Made by a program: the position numbers and the translations under genes
Notes under the pieces: model-generated
The model's input: the letters and a program-made list of their open reading frames with translations, nothing else
The model's database searches: none
What the model was told of the DNA's origin: nothing
In this document: one piece after another, positions 1 to 5,871 of the stretch
Layout: every line of letters starts with the position of its first letter
Position numbering within the stretch: position 1 is the stretch's first letter
Source: an uncultured Lachnospiraceae bacterium
GTDB lineage: Bacteria; Bacillota; Clostridia; Lachnospirales; Lachnospiraceae
NCBI GenBank assembly: GCA_902783445.1
Contig: CACZQX010000308.1
Location: 1-5,871, forward strand
Direction: 5' to 3'
DNA: 5,871 bases

Positions 1-1033
1 TTCCCGCAAACAAATCAATACAGTTTTTAACAGTATCTATTGCATCAAATGTAAGCTCTTTATCTTCCTGCATATCCTTGTTATAAGCAAGGGGAAGGCC
101 TTTCATGGTTGTAAGAAGAGACATTAAAGCGCCATACACTCTTCCTGTTTTACCTCTTACAAGTTCGGCTATATCGGGATTCTTCTTTTGAGGCATTATG
201 GATGAGCCGGTGGAAAAAGCATCGTCCAAATCAATAAATCCGTATTCATTTGAATTCCAGATTATAATTTCTTCGCTAAAGCGGCTTAAATGCATTGAAA
301 TAATGCTTAATGCAGACAAAAATTCTATTAAATAATCTCTGTCAGAAACTGAATCCATACTGTTTAAAGTAGGTCCGTAAAATCCCATTAAAGAGGCGGT
401 AAGCTCTCTGTCCAAAGGATAAGTGGTTCCTGCCAATGCGCCCGCTCCCAAAGGACAATAGTTCATTCTGTTAAAGATATCTTTAAGCCTGTCCCTGTCT
501 CTTTTAAACATTTCAAAATAAGCACCGAAATGATGGGCCAAAGTAACGGGCTGAGCTTTTTGAAGATGGGTAAATCCCGGCATATATGTGTCGGTATTAT
601 CGCTCATTATTTGTAAAATGACATCAAGAAGCTTCTTTAACTCTTCATCAATAAAAATAACTTCAAGCCTTGTATAAAGACGCATGTCCAAAGCAACCTG
701 ATCGTTTCTGCTTCTTCCCGTATGAAGCTTTTTACCCGTATCTCCTATACGCTTTATTAAGTTAGCTTCCATAAAGCTGTGGATATCTTCATATTCATCG
801 GTAATTAAAAGATCACCGTTTAAAACATCGTTCTTTATAGATATAAGACCGTCAATGATAGCGGTAGATTCTTCCTGCGTTATAATATTGCACCTTGAAA
901 GCATTGCGGCATGAGCCACACTTCCTTCGCAGTCTCTTTCCAATAAGCGCTTATCAAATCTTATTGAAGCGTTAAAATCATATACTTTTTTATCAGTCTC
1001 TTTAGTAAATCTTCCACCCCAAAGCTGAGCCAT
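1..1033 (-). CDS. argH: Argininosuccinate lyase, N-terminal three quarters (runs off the left edge)
   Basis: Argininosuccinate lyase cleaves argininosuccinate to arginine and fumarate, the last step of arginine synthesis, as a cytoplasmic homotetramer of the fumarase/aspartase superfamily. I read 344 uninterrupted codons beginning MAQLWGGRF, the usual ArgH start. Conserved blocks follow in order: HTGRSRNDQ (residues 104-112), GFTHLQKAQP with the catalytic-type His at 156, and the superfamily signature GSSIMPQKKNPD (276-287), whose Ser277-Ser278 lie in the mobile catalytic loop. YNKDMQEDKE follows near residue 325. The family is usually about 460 residues, so roughly the last 115 lie outside the window. 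The start is supported by GGAG (1040-1043), six bases before the ATG. The gene has its own promoter and no visible arginine operator. Nothing in the reading frame looks damaged. Confidence 0.97.
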   Translation of the reverse strand, partial: MAQLWGGRFTKETDKKVYDFNASIRFDKRLLERDCEGSVAHAAMLSRCNIITQEESTAIIDGLISIKNDVLNGDLLITDEYEDIHSFMEANLIKRIGDTGKKLHTGRSRNDQVALDMRLYTRLEVIFIDEELKKLLDVILQIMSDNTDTYMPGFTHLQKAQPVTLAHHFGAYFEMFKRDRDRLKDIFNRMNYCPLGAGALAGTTYPLDRELTASLMGFYGPTLNSMDSVSDRDYLIEFLSALSIISMHLSRFSEEIIIWNSNEYGFIDLDDAFSTGSSIMPQKKNPDIAELVRGKTGRVYGALMSLLTTMKGLPLAYNKDMQEDKELTFDAIDTVKNCIDLFAG

Positions 1034-1068
1034 TTTTATCTCCAAATTTTCTTCTAAAGTTAAATCTA

Positions 1069-1097
1069 ATTTTAGCACAGTAAAGCGTAACCATCAA
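1069..1097 (-). promoter_or_regulatory. Probable sigma-A promoter of argH
   Basis: On the minus strand, TTGATG (1092-1097) and TAAAAT (1069-1074) are separated by 17 bases, and a TG one base before the -10 box gives an extended -10 element. Transcription would start near 1062, giving an untranslated leader of about 29 bases that contains the argH Shine-Dalgarno site. No clear ARG-box palindrome is seen around it. The assignment rests on consensus match and spacing only. Confidence 0.65.
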
Positions 1098-1136
1098 CCA
1101 AAAAAGCATTCAATAATTACTAAAAAAAACCATAAA

Positions 1137-1154
1137 AAAGAGATTTTTCTCTCT
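1137..1154 (-). terminator. Weak AT-rich hairpin with T-run upstream of argH
   Basis: AGAGA (1139-1143) and TCTCT (1148-1152) form a 5-bp stem around a 4-base loop. On the minus strand it can be extended by a U-G and an A-U pair, and it is followed by a run of U. It could be a back-up terminator for read-through from the tRNA gene, insulating the argH promoter. The stem is short and weak, so this is tentative. Confidence 0.3.
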
Positions 1155-1169
1155 GTAATGACCATATGT

Positions 1170-1182
1170 CCGCGCGCGGCGC
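1170..1182. other. Isolated all-G/C palindromic island in an AT-rich spacer
   Basis: Thirteen consecutive G/C bases, of which CCGCGCGCGG (1170-1179) is a perfect 10-base palindrome containing alternating CG steps, sit inside a non-coding spacer that is otherwise strongly AT-rich. No gene, promoter or tRNA explains them. The rest of the spacer between argH and the tRNA terminator contains no supportable coding sequence on either strand. The palindrome could be a protein-binding site or a sequence scar; its role is unknown. Confidence 0.4.
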
Positions 1183-1251
1183 ACAATTTGACAAACAATA
1201 TTCTTTTAAAAACACATGAAAGCTTGATTATTCTTTTTTACGCAAATAAAC

Positions 1252-1280
1252 AAAAAAGCAGCCGATAATCGACTGCTTTT
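1252..1280 (-). terminator. Strong rho-independent terminator after tRNA-Thr
   Basis: A 12-bp stem with a 3-base loop: arms 1254-1265 and 1269-1280, loop 1266-1268. On the minus strand all pairs form, with one G-U wobble at 1262/1272, and the stem is followed by six U from the complement of 1252-1257. On the plus strand the same pair is a C-A mismatch, so the element favours minus-strand transcription. The stem begins one base beyond the tRNA discriminator, so it ends the tRNA transcript and any read-through from the GlgB-like gene. Confidence 0.88.
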
Positions 1281-1281
1281 A

Positions 1282-1354
<73 letters not shown>

Positions 1355-1378
1355 CTGCATCTACATGCAACAAAAGTT

Positions 1379-1407
1379 ATTATAAGTTGATAAATCATTT
1401 TTGGCAA
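1379..1407 (-). promoter_or_regulatory. Near-consensus sigma-A promoter of tRNA-Thr
   Basis: The minus strand has TTGCCA (1402-1407), a 17-base spacer and a perfect TATAAT (1379-1384). Transcription would start about 17 bases before the tRNA 5' end. The -35 box and the first part of the spacer overlap the last codons and stop of the GlgB-like gene, so regulatory and coding sequence share the same bases. Confidence 0.8.
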
Positions 1408-3458
1408 GGTATTTTTTCGTATACATATGCGCATAAGGGATTTAAGTTTAACGTTATTTCGCTCTTAGATGCATTATTCTTTTTAACTTTGGTTTCTTTT
1501 GATTTTAAAGATAATCTTTCGTTTCCTCCAAACTTTGATAAAGAGGAAGAAAACACCTCTCTATATGCCCCTTCCTTTACTTCTATGCTTTTCTTAAAAG
1601 GAGCATCCGAAAAATTAACGACGATAAGAAACTCTTTATCTTTAGCCTTTCTTATAAAGGAAATTATTTCATGACCCGAATCCGCAAAGTCAACCCAATC
1701 AAAGGAATCAGAGTCTTCATCGTCAAACTCATTTTCAGTGTAAAATGAATTTAAAAACTTTAGGAAAGAAATAAACTTATCATCTACATCTTTTAAAACA
1801 GGCAGGCACTTTCCTCCCGGAAGCAAATAAATAAACGAAAACAGCAATCGAAGGTTTTTTAGTTTATCTTCTTTATTACCCCAAAAGAAAGAAAAGAAGC
1901 TTTCTTCATCACAACCAAATTGCGAATTTAGTAAAGCAAGGATATGCCTTTCACAATACATTCCAAGGGTTAACTCAAACAATTCATTGTAATGATTTTT
2001 TCTTTCGTTTGAATCATAGTGAAAATAGGTAATTACTTCTTTGGTAAAGCCTGTATGAAGTTTAAAATCAAACCCAATTCCAAAATCCGATAAATCTTTT
2101 GTAAGGTTGTCTGAAACCAGGGAATCTTTTGCTATCATACAAAGATTGGAATATCTTTTATGCATAATGGAGTTTAAATGTTTTAAAAATTCCACACCGC
2201 CAAGATTTTCATTTGTGCCATACATATTGGCCGACCATTCACCGTCATTTCTTTTGTAATCAAGATAAAGTATTCTATCGATTCCACCTATACAAAGGCC
2301 GTCAAAGCAAAAACGTCTGACATAATAATCGCAAAGACTCAAAAGATAATTTCTGACATAAAGGTTATCAAAATTAAAGGATAAAAGAGAATCTATTTCC
2401 CTATCGTCATATTCATAAATCTTGCTTCCGTCAAACCCTCTTAACCCACAATCATCAGGAACAAAACCGCTTAAATCGATGGTAGTAAATACACTTATGT
2501 TTTCTTTATGCAAAGCATCAATAAGGTTTTCAAGGTCATCTTCCTTTATCTTTGAAGATAAGCAAAAAAGCGAGGGCTTTCCATACTTAGTGACAATCTT
2601 TTTGCAAAAGCTTAAATCATCAAATAGAACAGCGTTGGCCCCTGATTTTTTAACATAATCAAAAACAAATTTTGAAGCATCAAAATCATCGTCCTTTAAA
2701 AAGTCATCAAAGGACAGGCTCAAAATACTAAGATTTTTAGGTTGCCTGCTTCTTTTATACTTGGCATTTTCATATTCAAAGTCCAAAGAAACCAAGGAAG
2801 CATCGTTTTCGCCTTTTTCAATAGCGAAAGCATAAGGATCTCTCTTTAAAAAAGTAAGGCCGTTTCTAAGTTTTATCTCGAATTTGTATAAATGACCCTG
2901 AGATAGGTTAGGAATAAATAAAGCATATATTCCGCATTCGTTAATTTTACACATGGGATTGACACGTCCGTCCCATTCATTAAAATCGCCCACCACACTT
3001 ACTCTAACGGCATTTGGAGCATAAACCATAAACTGTGTGCCAAGCACTCCTTTAATTTCCGTAACATGAGCGCCAAAATACCTGTAGGAATCGTAAAGTG
3101 TACCTTCTTTAAATCTATCAAGAAGGCTTAGCCAAAACTGAGGAATAATATCATAAACCTCAGGAACTTTTTCAACTTCACCATTTTTATCTTCAATTAA
3201 ATATTCATGTTTAAAGGATTTTTTTGAGGGAATAAGGCAAGCAAAGAAACCTTCCTCATCGACCTTTTCCATATGATATGTCTTGTCATCGGAAAGGTTT
3301 AGAACATTGACATATTCGGCATTAGGGAAAAACGCCTGCACCAGTTGATTTTGGCCCGCAGTATGCATCCCAAGAATATCTTGGGGAGAGTCACATTCAG
3401 AATAGATAATAGATTCAATCTCCGGCCAATTCATGAGTTTATACAGTTTATTGTCCAT
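1395..3458 (-). CDS. Catalytically degenerate glycogen branching enzyme (GlgB/GH13) homologue, putative pseudoenzyme
   Basis: The 687-residue product is clearly a GlgB homologue. GlgB normally transfers alpha-1,4-glucan segments to make alpha-1,6 branches. Modules in order: N1 domain (about 22-120, with DILGMH), CBM48 glucan-binding domain (about 125-225, with YFGAH, YAPNA, VSVVGDFNEWDGR, LYKFEI and DPYAF), GH13 barrel (about 240-590) and C-terminal beta domain (about 595-687). Anchors such as FDG, YLDYKRNDGEW, MYGTNENL, VEFLKHLNS and GFDFK allow alignment without gaps. The canonical RVDAV is CIGGI here, so the nucleophile Asp becomes Gly391 and the Arg becomes Cys389. AEES becomes AKDS, so the acid/base Glu becomes Lys444. 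SHDE becomes LNSQ (510-513), losing the region IV His and Asp. Region I is reduced to DLSGFVP (from 328), and the MGNEFAQ-type loop is missing. The frame is intact, with GGGG (3466-3469) eight bases (including the intervening TG) before the start. It probably binds glucan but does not branch it; recent decay is the alternative. Confidence 0.88.
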   Translation of the reverse strand: MDNKLYKLMNWPEIESIIYSECDSPQDILGMHTAGQNQLVQAFFPNAEYVNVLNLSDDKTYHMEKVDEEGFFACLIPSKKSFKHEYLIEDKNGEVEKVPEVYDIIPQFWLSLLDRFKEGTLYDSYRYFGAHVTEIKGVLGTQFMVYAPNAVRVSVVGDFNEWDGRVNPMCKINECGIYALFIPNLSQGHLYKFEIKLRNGLTFLKRDPYAFAIEKGENDASLVSLDFEYENAKYKRSRQPKNLSILSLSFDDFLKDDDFDASKFVFDYVKKSGANAVLFDDLSFCKKIVTKYGKPSLFCLSSKIKEDDLENLIDALHKENISVFTTIDLSGFVPDDCGLRGFDGSKIYEYDDREIDSLLSFNFDNLYVRNYLLSLCDYYVRRFCFDGLCIGGIDRILYLDYKRNDGEWSANMYGTNENLGGVEFLKHLNSIMHKRYSNLCMIAKDSLVSDNLTKDLSDFGIGFDFKLHTGFTKEVITYFHYDSNERKNHYNELFELTLGMYCERHILALLNSQFGCDEESFFSFFWGNKEDKLKNLRLLFSFIYLLPGGKCLPVLKDVDDKFISFLKFLNSFYTENEFDDEDSDSFDWVDFADSGHEIISFIRKAKDKEFLIVVNFSDAPFKKSIEVKEGAYREVFSSSLSKFGGNERLSLKSKETKVKKNNASKSEITLNLNPLCAYVYEKIPCQK

Positions 3459-3477
3459 ATTTTCACCCCTTTAATAA

Positions 3478-3505
3478 AATATAGAACTTACAACAATTTT
3501 ATCAA
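3478..3505 (-). promoter_or_regulatory. Probable promoter of the GlgB-like gene
   Basis: On the minus strand TTGATA (3500-3505) and TATATT (3478-3483) are separated by 16 bases. The predicted start near 3471 would leave a leader of only about 12 bases, just enough to include the AGGGG Shine-Dalgarno sequence. It lies back to back with the promoter of the plus-strand small gene. Confidence 0.5.
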
Positions 3506-3532
3506 AGTTTTATTCCGTAAACAAGAAAATGG

Positions 3533-3541
3533 TGTTATATT
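3533..3541 (+). promoter_or_regulatory. Probable extended -10 promoter of the 93-residue protein gene
   Basis: TG-T-TATATT forms an extended -10 element on the plus strand. The hexamer 17 bases upstream (TTCCGT, 3513-3518) is a poor -35 match, which extended -10 promoters can tolerate. Transcription would begin near 3548, about 19 bases before the ATG and just ahead of the GGAGG site. Confidence 0.5.
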
Positions 3542-3566
3542 AAATGTAATATTCGGAGGAAAGAAA

Positions 3567-3848
3567 ATGGAAAACAAGTCAAAATATATTTTTGAAAAAG
3601 TAAGCGCTTATGCAGACAAAGTATTAGACGGTATCGACCCTCAAAAAGTTCAAATCTCTTATCAACTGGAAAAGTTAAAGCCCATAATGGAAGAACTTTC
3701 AAAAGAATTAAATGAGGCCATTGAAGATATCTTTATTGAGTATATGGATGAAGCATCAAATGCAGGATTGGAAAGCGAAAAGAAATTCCAAAGCACTATG
3801 GGTGATATGACAAAATACGGAGACCCGATGTCATTTGAACAATTCTAA
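3567..3848 (+). CDS. Small acidic, helix-rich protein of unknown function (93 residues)
   Basis: I do not recognise the family. The start is set by GGAGG (3555-3559), seven bases before the ATG. An in-frame ATG further upstream (3345) is rejected because it would lie inside the opposite gene and upstream of this gene's own promoter and ribosome site. The product is strongly charged and acidic: about 20 Asp/Glu against 11 Lys, with no Arg, His, Cys or Trp. Residues about 30-65 (from QISYQLEKLK through IEDIFIEYMDEA) show a heptad-like pattern suggesting an amphipathic helix or short coiled coil. There is no signal peptide or membrane segment, so it is probably cytoplasmic. The gene is divergent from the GlgB-like gene, convergent with serA, and closed by a terminator seven bases after its stop. 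Reality as a gene is well supported; function is unknown. Confidence 0.85.
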   Translation: MENKSKYIFEKVSAYADKVLDGIDPQKVQISYQLEKLKPIMEELSKELNEAIEDIFIEYMDEASNAGLESEKKFQSTMGDMTKYGDPMSFEQF

Positions 3849-3854
3849 AATAAA

Positions 3855-3879
3855 AAAGCTGTGGTAAAACCACAGCTTT
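3855..3879. terminator. Bidirectional rho-independent terminator
   Basis: A perfect 10-bp stem (3855-3864 with 3870-3879, core GCTGTGG/CCACAGC) and a 5-base loop are flanked by A-rich sequence on the left and T-rich sequence on the right. It can therefore terminate both the small plus-strand gene and the serCA transcript from the other side. The U-run is longer for the minus strand. For the plus strand, the T-run continues into the stop and last codon of serA. Confidence 0.9.
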
Positions 3880-3883
3880 ATTT

Positions 3884-5068
3884 TTATTTAACCACTCTTA
3901 CTTTAAATACTCCCTCAATTGCTTCAAGTCTCTTTATTAAGTCTTTTGAAGCTCTGTCTTCAATATCAAGCATCGTATAAGCTACTTCTCCTCTTGATTT
4001 GTTTGAAAGATTCGAAATATTTATATTATGCTCACCGATTGCGGAAGTAAACTGAGAAATCATATTTGCCACATTCTTATGGAAAATAGCAATACGTCCC
4101 ACCTGATCGCATATACCCATATCAAGGTTTGGATAGTTAACACTGTTTGAAATATTACCGTTTTCTAAGTAGTTAATCATCTCATTAACTGCCATCTTGG
4201 CACAATTGTCTTCTGATTCTTCTGTTGAAGCGCCAAGATGAGGAATTGCAATTACTCCATCCATGCCTGCTGTTTTAGTGTTAGGAAAATCGGTAACGTA
4301 TTTCCTTACTTTACCTGACTTTAACGCTTCTTCCATAGCATCGTCATCAACAAGCAAGTCTCTTGCAAGATTCAAAATTATAACACCCTTTTTCATCATT
4401 GCAATTGTTTCTTTATTGATCATTTTCTTTGTGTTGACATTAGGATCATCGCTTTCAATAAGCGGAACATGAACTGAAATGTAATCACACTTAGAAAAGA
4501 TTTCTTCTCTTGTCTTAACGTGATGAATGTCTCTTGAAAGATTCCAAGCGGCATCAATTGAAATATAAGGGTCACATCCGTAAACGTCCATTCCCAAATG
4601 TCTTGCGGCATTTGCCAAAGGTCCGCCGATTGCGCCAAGGCCGATAATTCCGAGTTTCTTACCCATAAGTTCGGTTCCGGCATATTTGCCTTTACCTTTT
4701 TCTACAAGCTTTGAAACATTTTCATCAGTCTTAATCTCTTTTACAAAATCAATGCCTCCGATAACATCTCGGGAAGCAAGAAGCATTGCACAAATTGCAA
4801 GTTCTTTTACACCGTTTGCATTGGCTCCGGGAGTGTTAAAAACAACAACACCTTTTTTTGCCAAAGTATCAAGAGGAATATTGTTTACCCCTGCTCCGGC
4901 TCTTGCCACACAAAGAAGTTTGTTTGAAAACTCCATATCATGCATTACGGCACTTCTAACAAGAATTCCTTCAGCATCATTTACATCTTCGGTTTTTTCA
5001 AAGTTATCGGTGAAATTCTTAAGTCCGACAGATGCTATAGGATTTAAGCAAGCATACTTAAACATCAT
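3884..5068 (-). CDS. serA: D-3-phosphoglycerate dehydrogenase, short ACT-domain type
   Basis: Oxidises 3-phosphoglycerate to 3-phosphohydroxypyruvate with NAD, the first step of serine synthesis in the cytoplasm. The 394-residue length fits the short SerA class: a D-2-hydroxyacid dehydrogenase core plus a C-terminal ACT domain (about 325-394), which usually mediates serine feedback. Visible are ARAGAGVNNI (55-64), the Rossmann GLGAIG (143-148) with Asp166 in YGCDPY placed to bind the NAD ribose, NLARD with catalytic-type Arg236, and PHLGAST with catalytic His277. At the position of the relay Glu in E. coli SerA (DVFPTEP), my alignment puts Thr264 in TDFPNTK. This region differs in clostridial-type enzymes, so I do not infer inactivity. 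Translation is coupled to serC: the first ATG overlaps the serC stop by four bases, and a second ATG (5063-5065) is an equally good start. Confidence 0.95.
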   Translation of the reverse strand: MMFKYACLNPIASVGLKNFTDNFEKTEDVNDAEGILVRSAVMHDMEFSNKLLCVARAGAGVNNIPLDTLAKKGVVVFNTPGANANGVKELAICAMLLASRDVIGGIDFVKEIKTDENVSKLVEKGKGKYAGTELMGKKLGIIGLGAIGGPLANAARHLGMDVYGCDPYISIDAAWNLSRDIHHVKTREEIFSKCDYISVHVPLIESDDPNVNTKKMINKETIAMMKKGVIILNLARDLLVDDDAMEEALKSGKVRKYVTDFPNTKTAGMDGVIAIPHLGASTEESEDNCAKMAVNEMINYLENGNISNSVNYPNLDMGICDQVGRIAIFHKNVANMISQFTSAIGEHNINISNLSNKSRGEVAYTMLDIEDRASKDLIKRLEAIEGVFKVRVVK

Positions 5069-5871
5069 CCATTCTCCTTTTCATATTTGGTCAAGAAATC
5101 AACCAAAGCTTTAACCCCTTCAATAGGCATTGCATTGTAGATAGAAGCTCTTAAACCGCCTACGCTTTTATGACCTTTAAGATTATCAAATCCTGCGGCT
5201 TTTGTGGCTGCAACTACAGCTGCATCGCTCTCTGCACTACTTGTAACAAAAGGTACATTCATTAATGAACGATACTCTTTTTCAACTGTTCCGTTAAACA
5301 TTTTACTCTTATCAAGAAAATCGTATAAAACAGCTGCTTTTTCTTCGTTGATTTTATTCATGGCTTCAAGGCCGCCCAAACTCTTTAAATACTTAAAGAC
5401 TTTACCGCAAACGTAAATTGCCCAGCAGTTGGGAGTATTGTACATTGAGCCATTTTCTGAATGTGTGTCGTATCTAAGATATACGGGAGTATTCTCGGGT
5501 AAATCTGACCTGATTAAATCCTCTCTGATTATTACAATTGAAAGACCTGCGGGGCCTACATTTTTTTGAACTCCTGCATAAATCATTCCATAGTCTTTAA
5601 CATTGCAAGGCTTTGACAAAAACATGGATGACTGGTCTGCCACCAAAATCTTACCCTTTGTATTTGGAAGCTTTTTAAATGTTGTTCCGTGAATTGTTTC
5701 ATTTTCGCAAATGTAAACGTAATCTGCATCATCATCAATTGGTAAGTCACTGCAATCGGGAATGTAGCTAAAGTTTTTATCCTGACTTGTAGCAACAATA
5801 TTTACTTTACCAAACTTCTTTGCTTCGGTTGCTGCCTTTTTAGACCAGGCACCTGTCACAATGTAATCAAA
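5065..5871 (-). CDS. serC: Phosphoserine aminotransferase, C-terminal part (runs off the right edge)
   Basis: PLP enzyme that transaminates 3-phosphohydroxypyruvate with glutamate to give phosphoserine, the second step of serine synthesis. The window holds the last 268 residues of a family usually about 360 long. The frame is open to the edge (FDYIVTGAWSKKA), so the GTG at 5857-5859 is internal and not the start. Family marks are TGAWSKKA, the phosphate-binding-region motif CENETIHG, DQSS, and AGVQKNVGPAG, whose Lys (codon 5563-5565) is the PLP Schiff-base lysine. The C-terminal GLRASIYNAMPIEGV block is also present. The stop codon overlaps the start of serA, so the two pathway enzymes form an operon with serC first. 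The promoter lies outside the window. Confidence 0.96.
   Translation of the reverse strand, partial: FDYIVTGAWSKKAATEAKKFGKVNIVATSQDKNFSYIPDCSDLPIDDDADYVYICENETIHGTTFKKLPNTKGKILVADQSSMFLSKPCNVKDYGMIYAGVQKNVGPAGLSIVIIREDLIRSDLPENTPVYLRYDTHSENGSMYNTPNCWAIYVCGKVFKYLKSLGGLEAMNKINEEKAAVLYDFLDKSKMFNGTVEKEYRSLMNVPFVTSSAESDAAVVAATKAAGFDNLKGHKSVGGLRASIYNAMPIEGVKALVDFLTKYEKENG
5074..5081 (-). promoter_or_regulatory. serA: serA ribosome binding site inside the end of serC
   Basis: AAAAGGAG on the minus strand lies in the last codons of serC. It is 5 bases from the first ATG (5066-5068) and 8 bases from the second, adjacent ATG (5063-5065). The longer spacing is closer to the usual Bacillota optimum, so the mature start could be the second Met. 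The arrangement indicates translational coupling. Confidence 0.75.

Noticed and set aside
1188..1193. Perfect TTGACA on the plus strand
   Set aside because: No acceptable -10 hexamer lies 16-18 bases downstream and no plus-strand gene follows.
1158..1268. Plus-strand ATG frame of 36 codons across the GC-rich island
   Set aside because: It has no Shine-Dalgarno site or promoter, and it ends inside the tRNA terminator hairpin.
1356..1369. TGCAT/ATGCA inverted repeat in the tRNA leader, considered as a regulatory element
   Set aside because: The stem is only 5 bp and lies in a leader that RNase P removes; there is no support for regulation.
1387..1674. Plus-strand 95-codon frame
   Set aside because: It lies antisense within the GlgB-like gene and the tRNA promoter, has no Shine-Dalgarno site, and its translation resembles no protein family.
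3345..3566. Upstream in-frame extension of the 93-residue gene giving a 167-residue reading frame
   Set aside because: It would start inside the opposite-strand GlgB-like gene without a ribosome site. The GGAGG at 3555-3559 and the extended -10 at 3533-3541 point to the ATG at 3567.
4420..5114. Several alternative frames within serA (both strands), including 4420-4683 minus and 4686-5114 plus
   Set aside because: They are shadows of the well-supported serA frame, without ribosome sites or recognisable sequence.
5857..5859. GTG as a possible start of serC
   Set aside because: The frame stays open to the window edge and upstream residues match the SerC motif, so the true start is beyond the window.

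Overview
The window looks like chromosomal DNA of a low-GC, anaerobic Bacillota bacterium, most likely of the Clostridia. The grounds are the AT-rich composition, strong GGAG-type Shine-Dalgarno sequences, standard stop usage including TGA, a short (about 390-residue) ACT-type SerA coupled to SerC, and a clostridial-style GlgB N-terminus. This is inference; no rRNA or phylogenetic marker is present. There is no phage, transposon or CRISPR signature.

Layout from left to right. (1) 1-1033, minus: the first 344 codons of argH (argininosuccinate lyase), running off the left edge, with its own promoter at 1069-1097. (2) 1034-1281: a non-coding spacer of about 250 bp with an isolated all-G/C palindrome (1170-1182), a weak hairpin (1137-1154) and a strong intrinsic terminator (1252-1280). 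(3) 1282-1354, minus: tRNA-Thr with anticodon CGU, driven by a near-consensus promoter whose -35 box and spacer start lie in the last codons of the next gene. (4) 1395-3458, minus: a 687-residue homologue of glycogen branching enzyme (GlgB). Its N-terminal modules are well kept, but the catalytic nucleophile, the acid/base Glu and the region IV His-Asp are all replaced. (5) A divergent promoter region (3478-3541) separating it from (6) a plus-strand 93-codon gene of unknown function (3567-3848). (7) A bidirectional terminator (3855-3879) between that gene and (8) serA, which is translationally coupled to (9) serC. serC runs off the right edge, so the serCA promoter is not visible.

Functionally, serC-serA are the second and first enzymes of serine synthesis from 3-phosphoglycerate, and argH is the last enzyme of arginine synthesis. 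The tRNA is a housekeeping gene. The unusual element is the degenerate GlgB homologue. Its frame is intact, and it has a good promoter and Shine-Dalgarno site, yet by family knowledge it should not be able to form alpha-1,6 branches. A glucan-binding or regulatory pseudoenzyme is the most interesting reading. The uncharacterised 93-residue protein shares its divergent promoter region.
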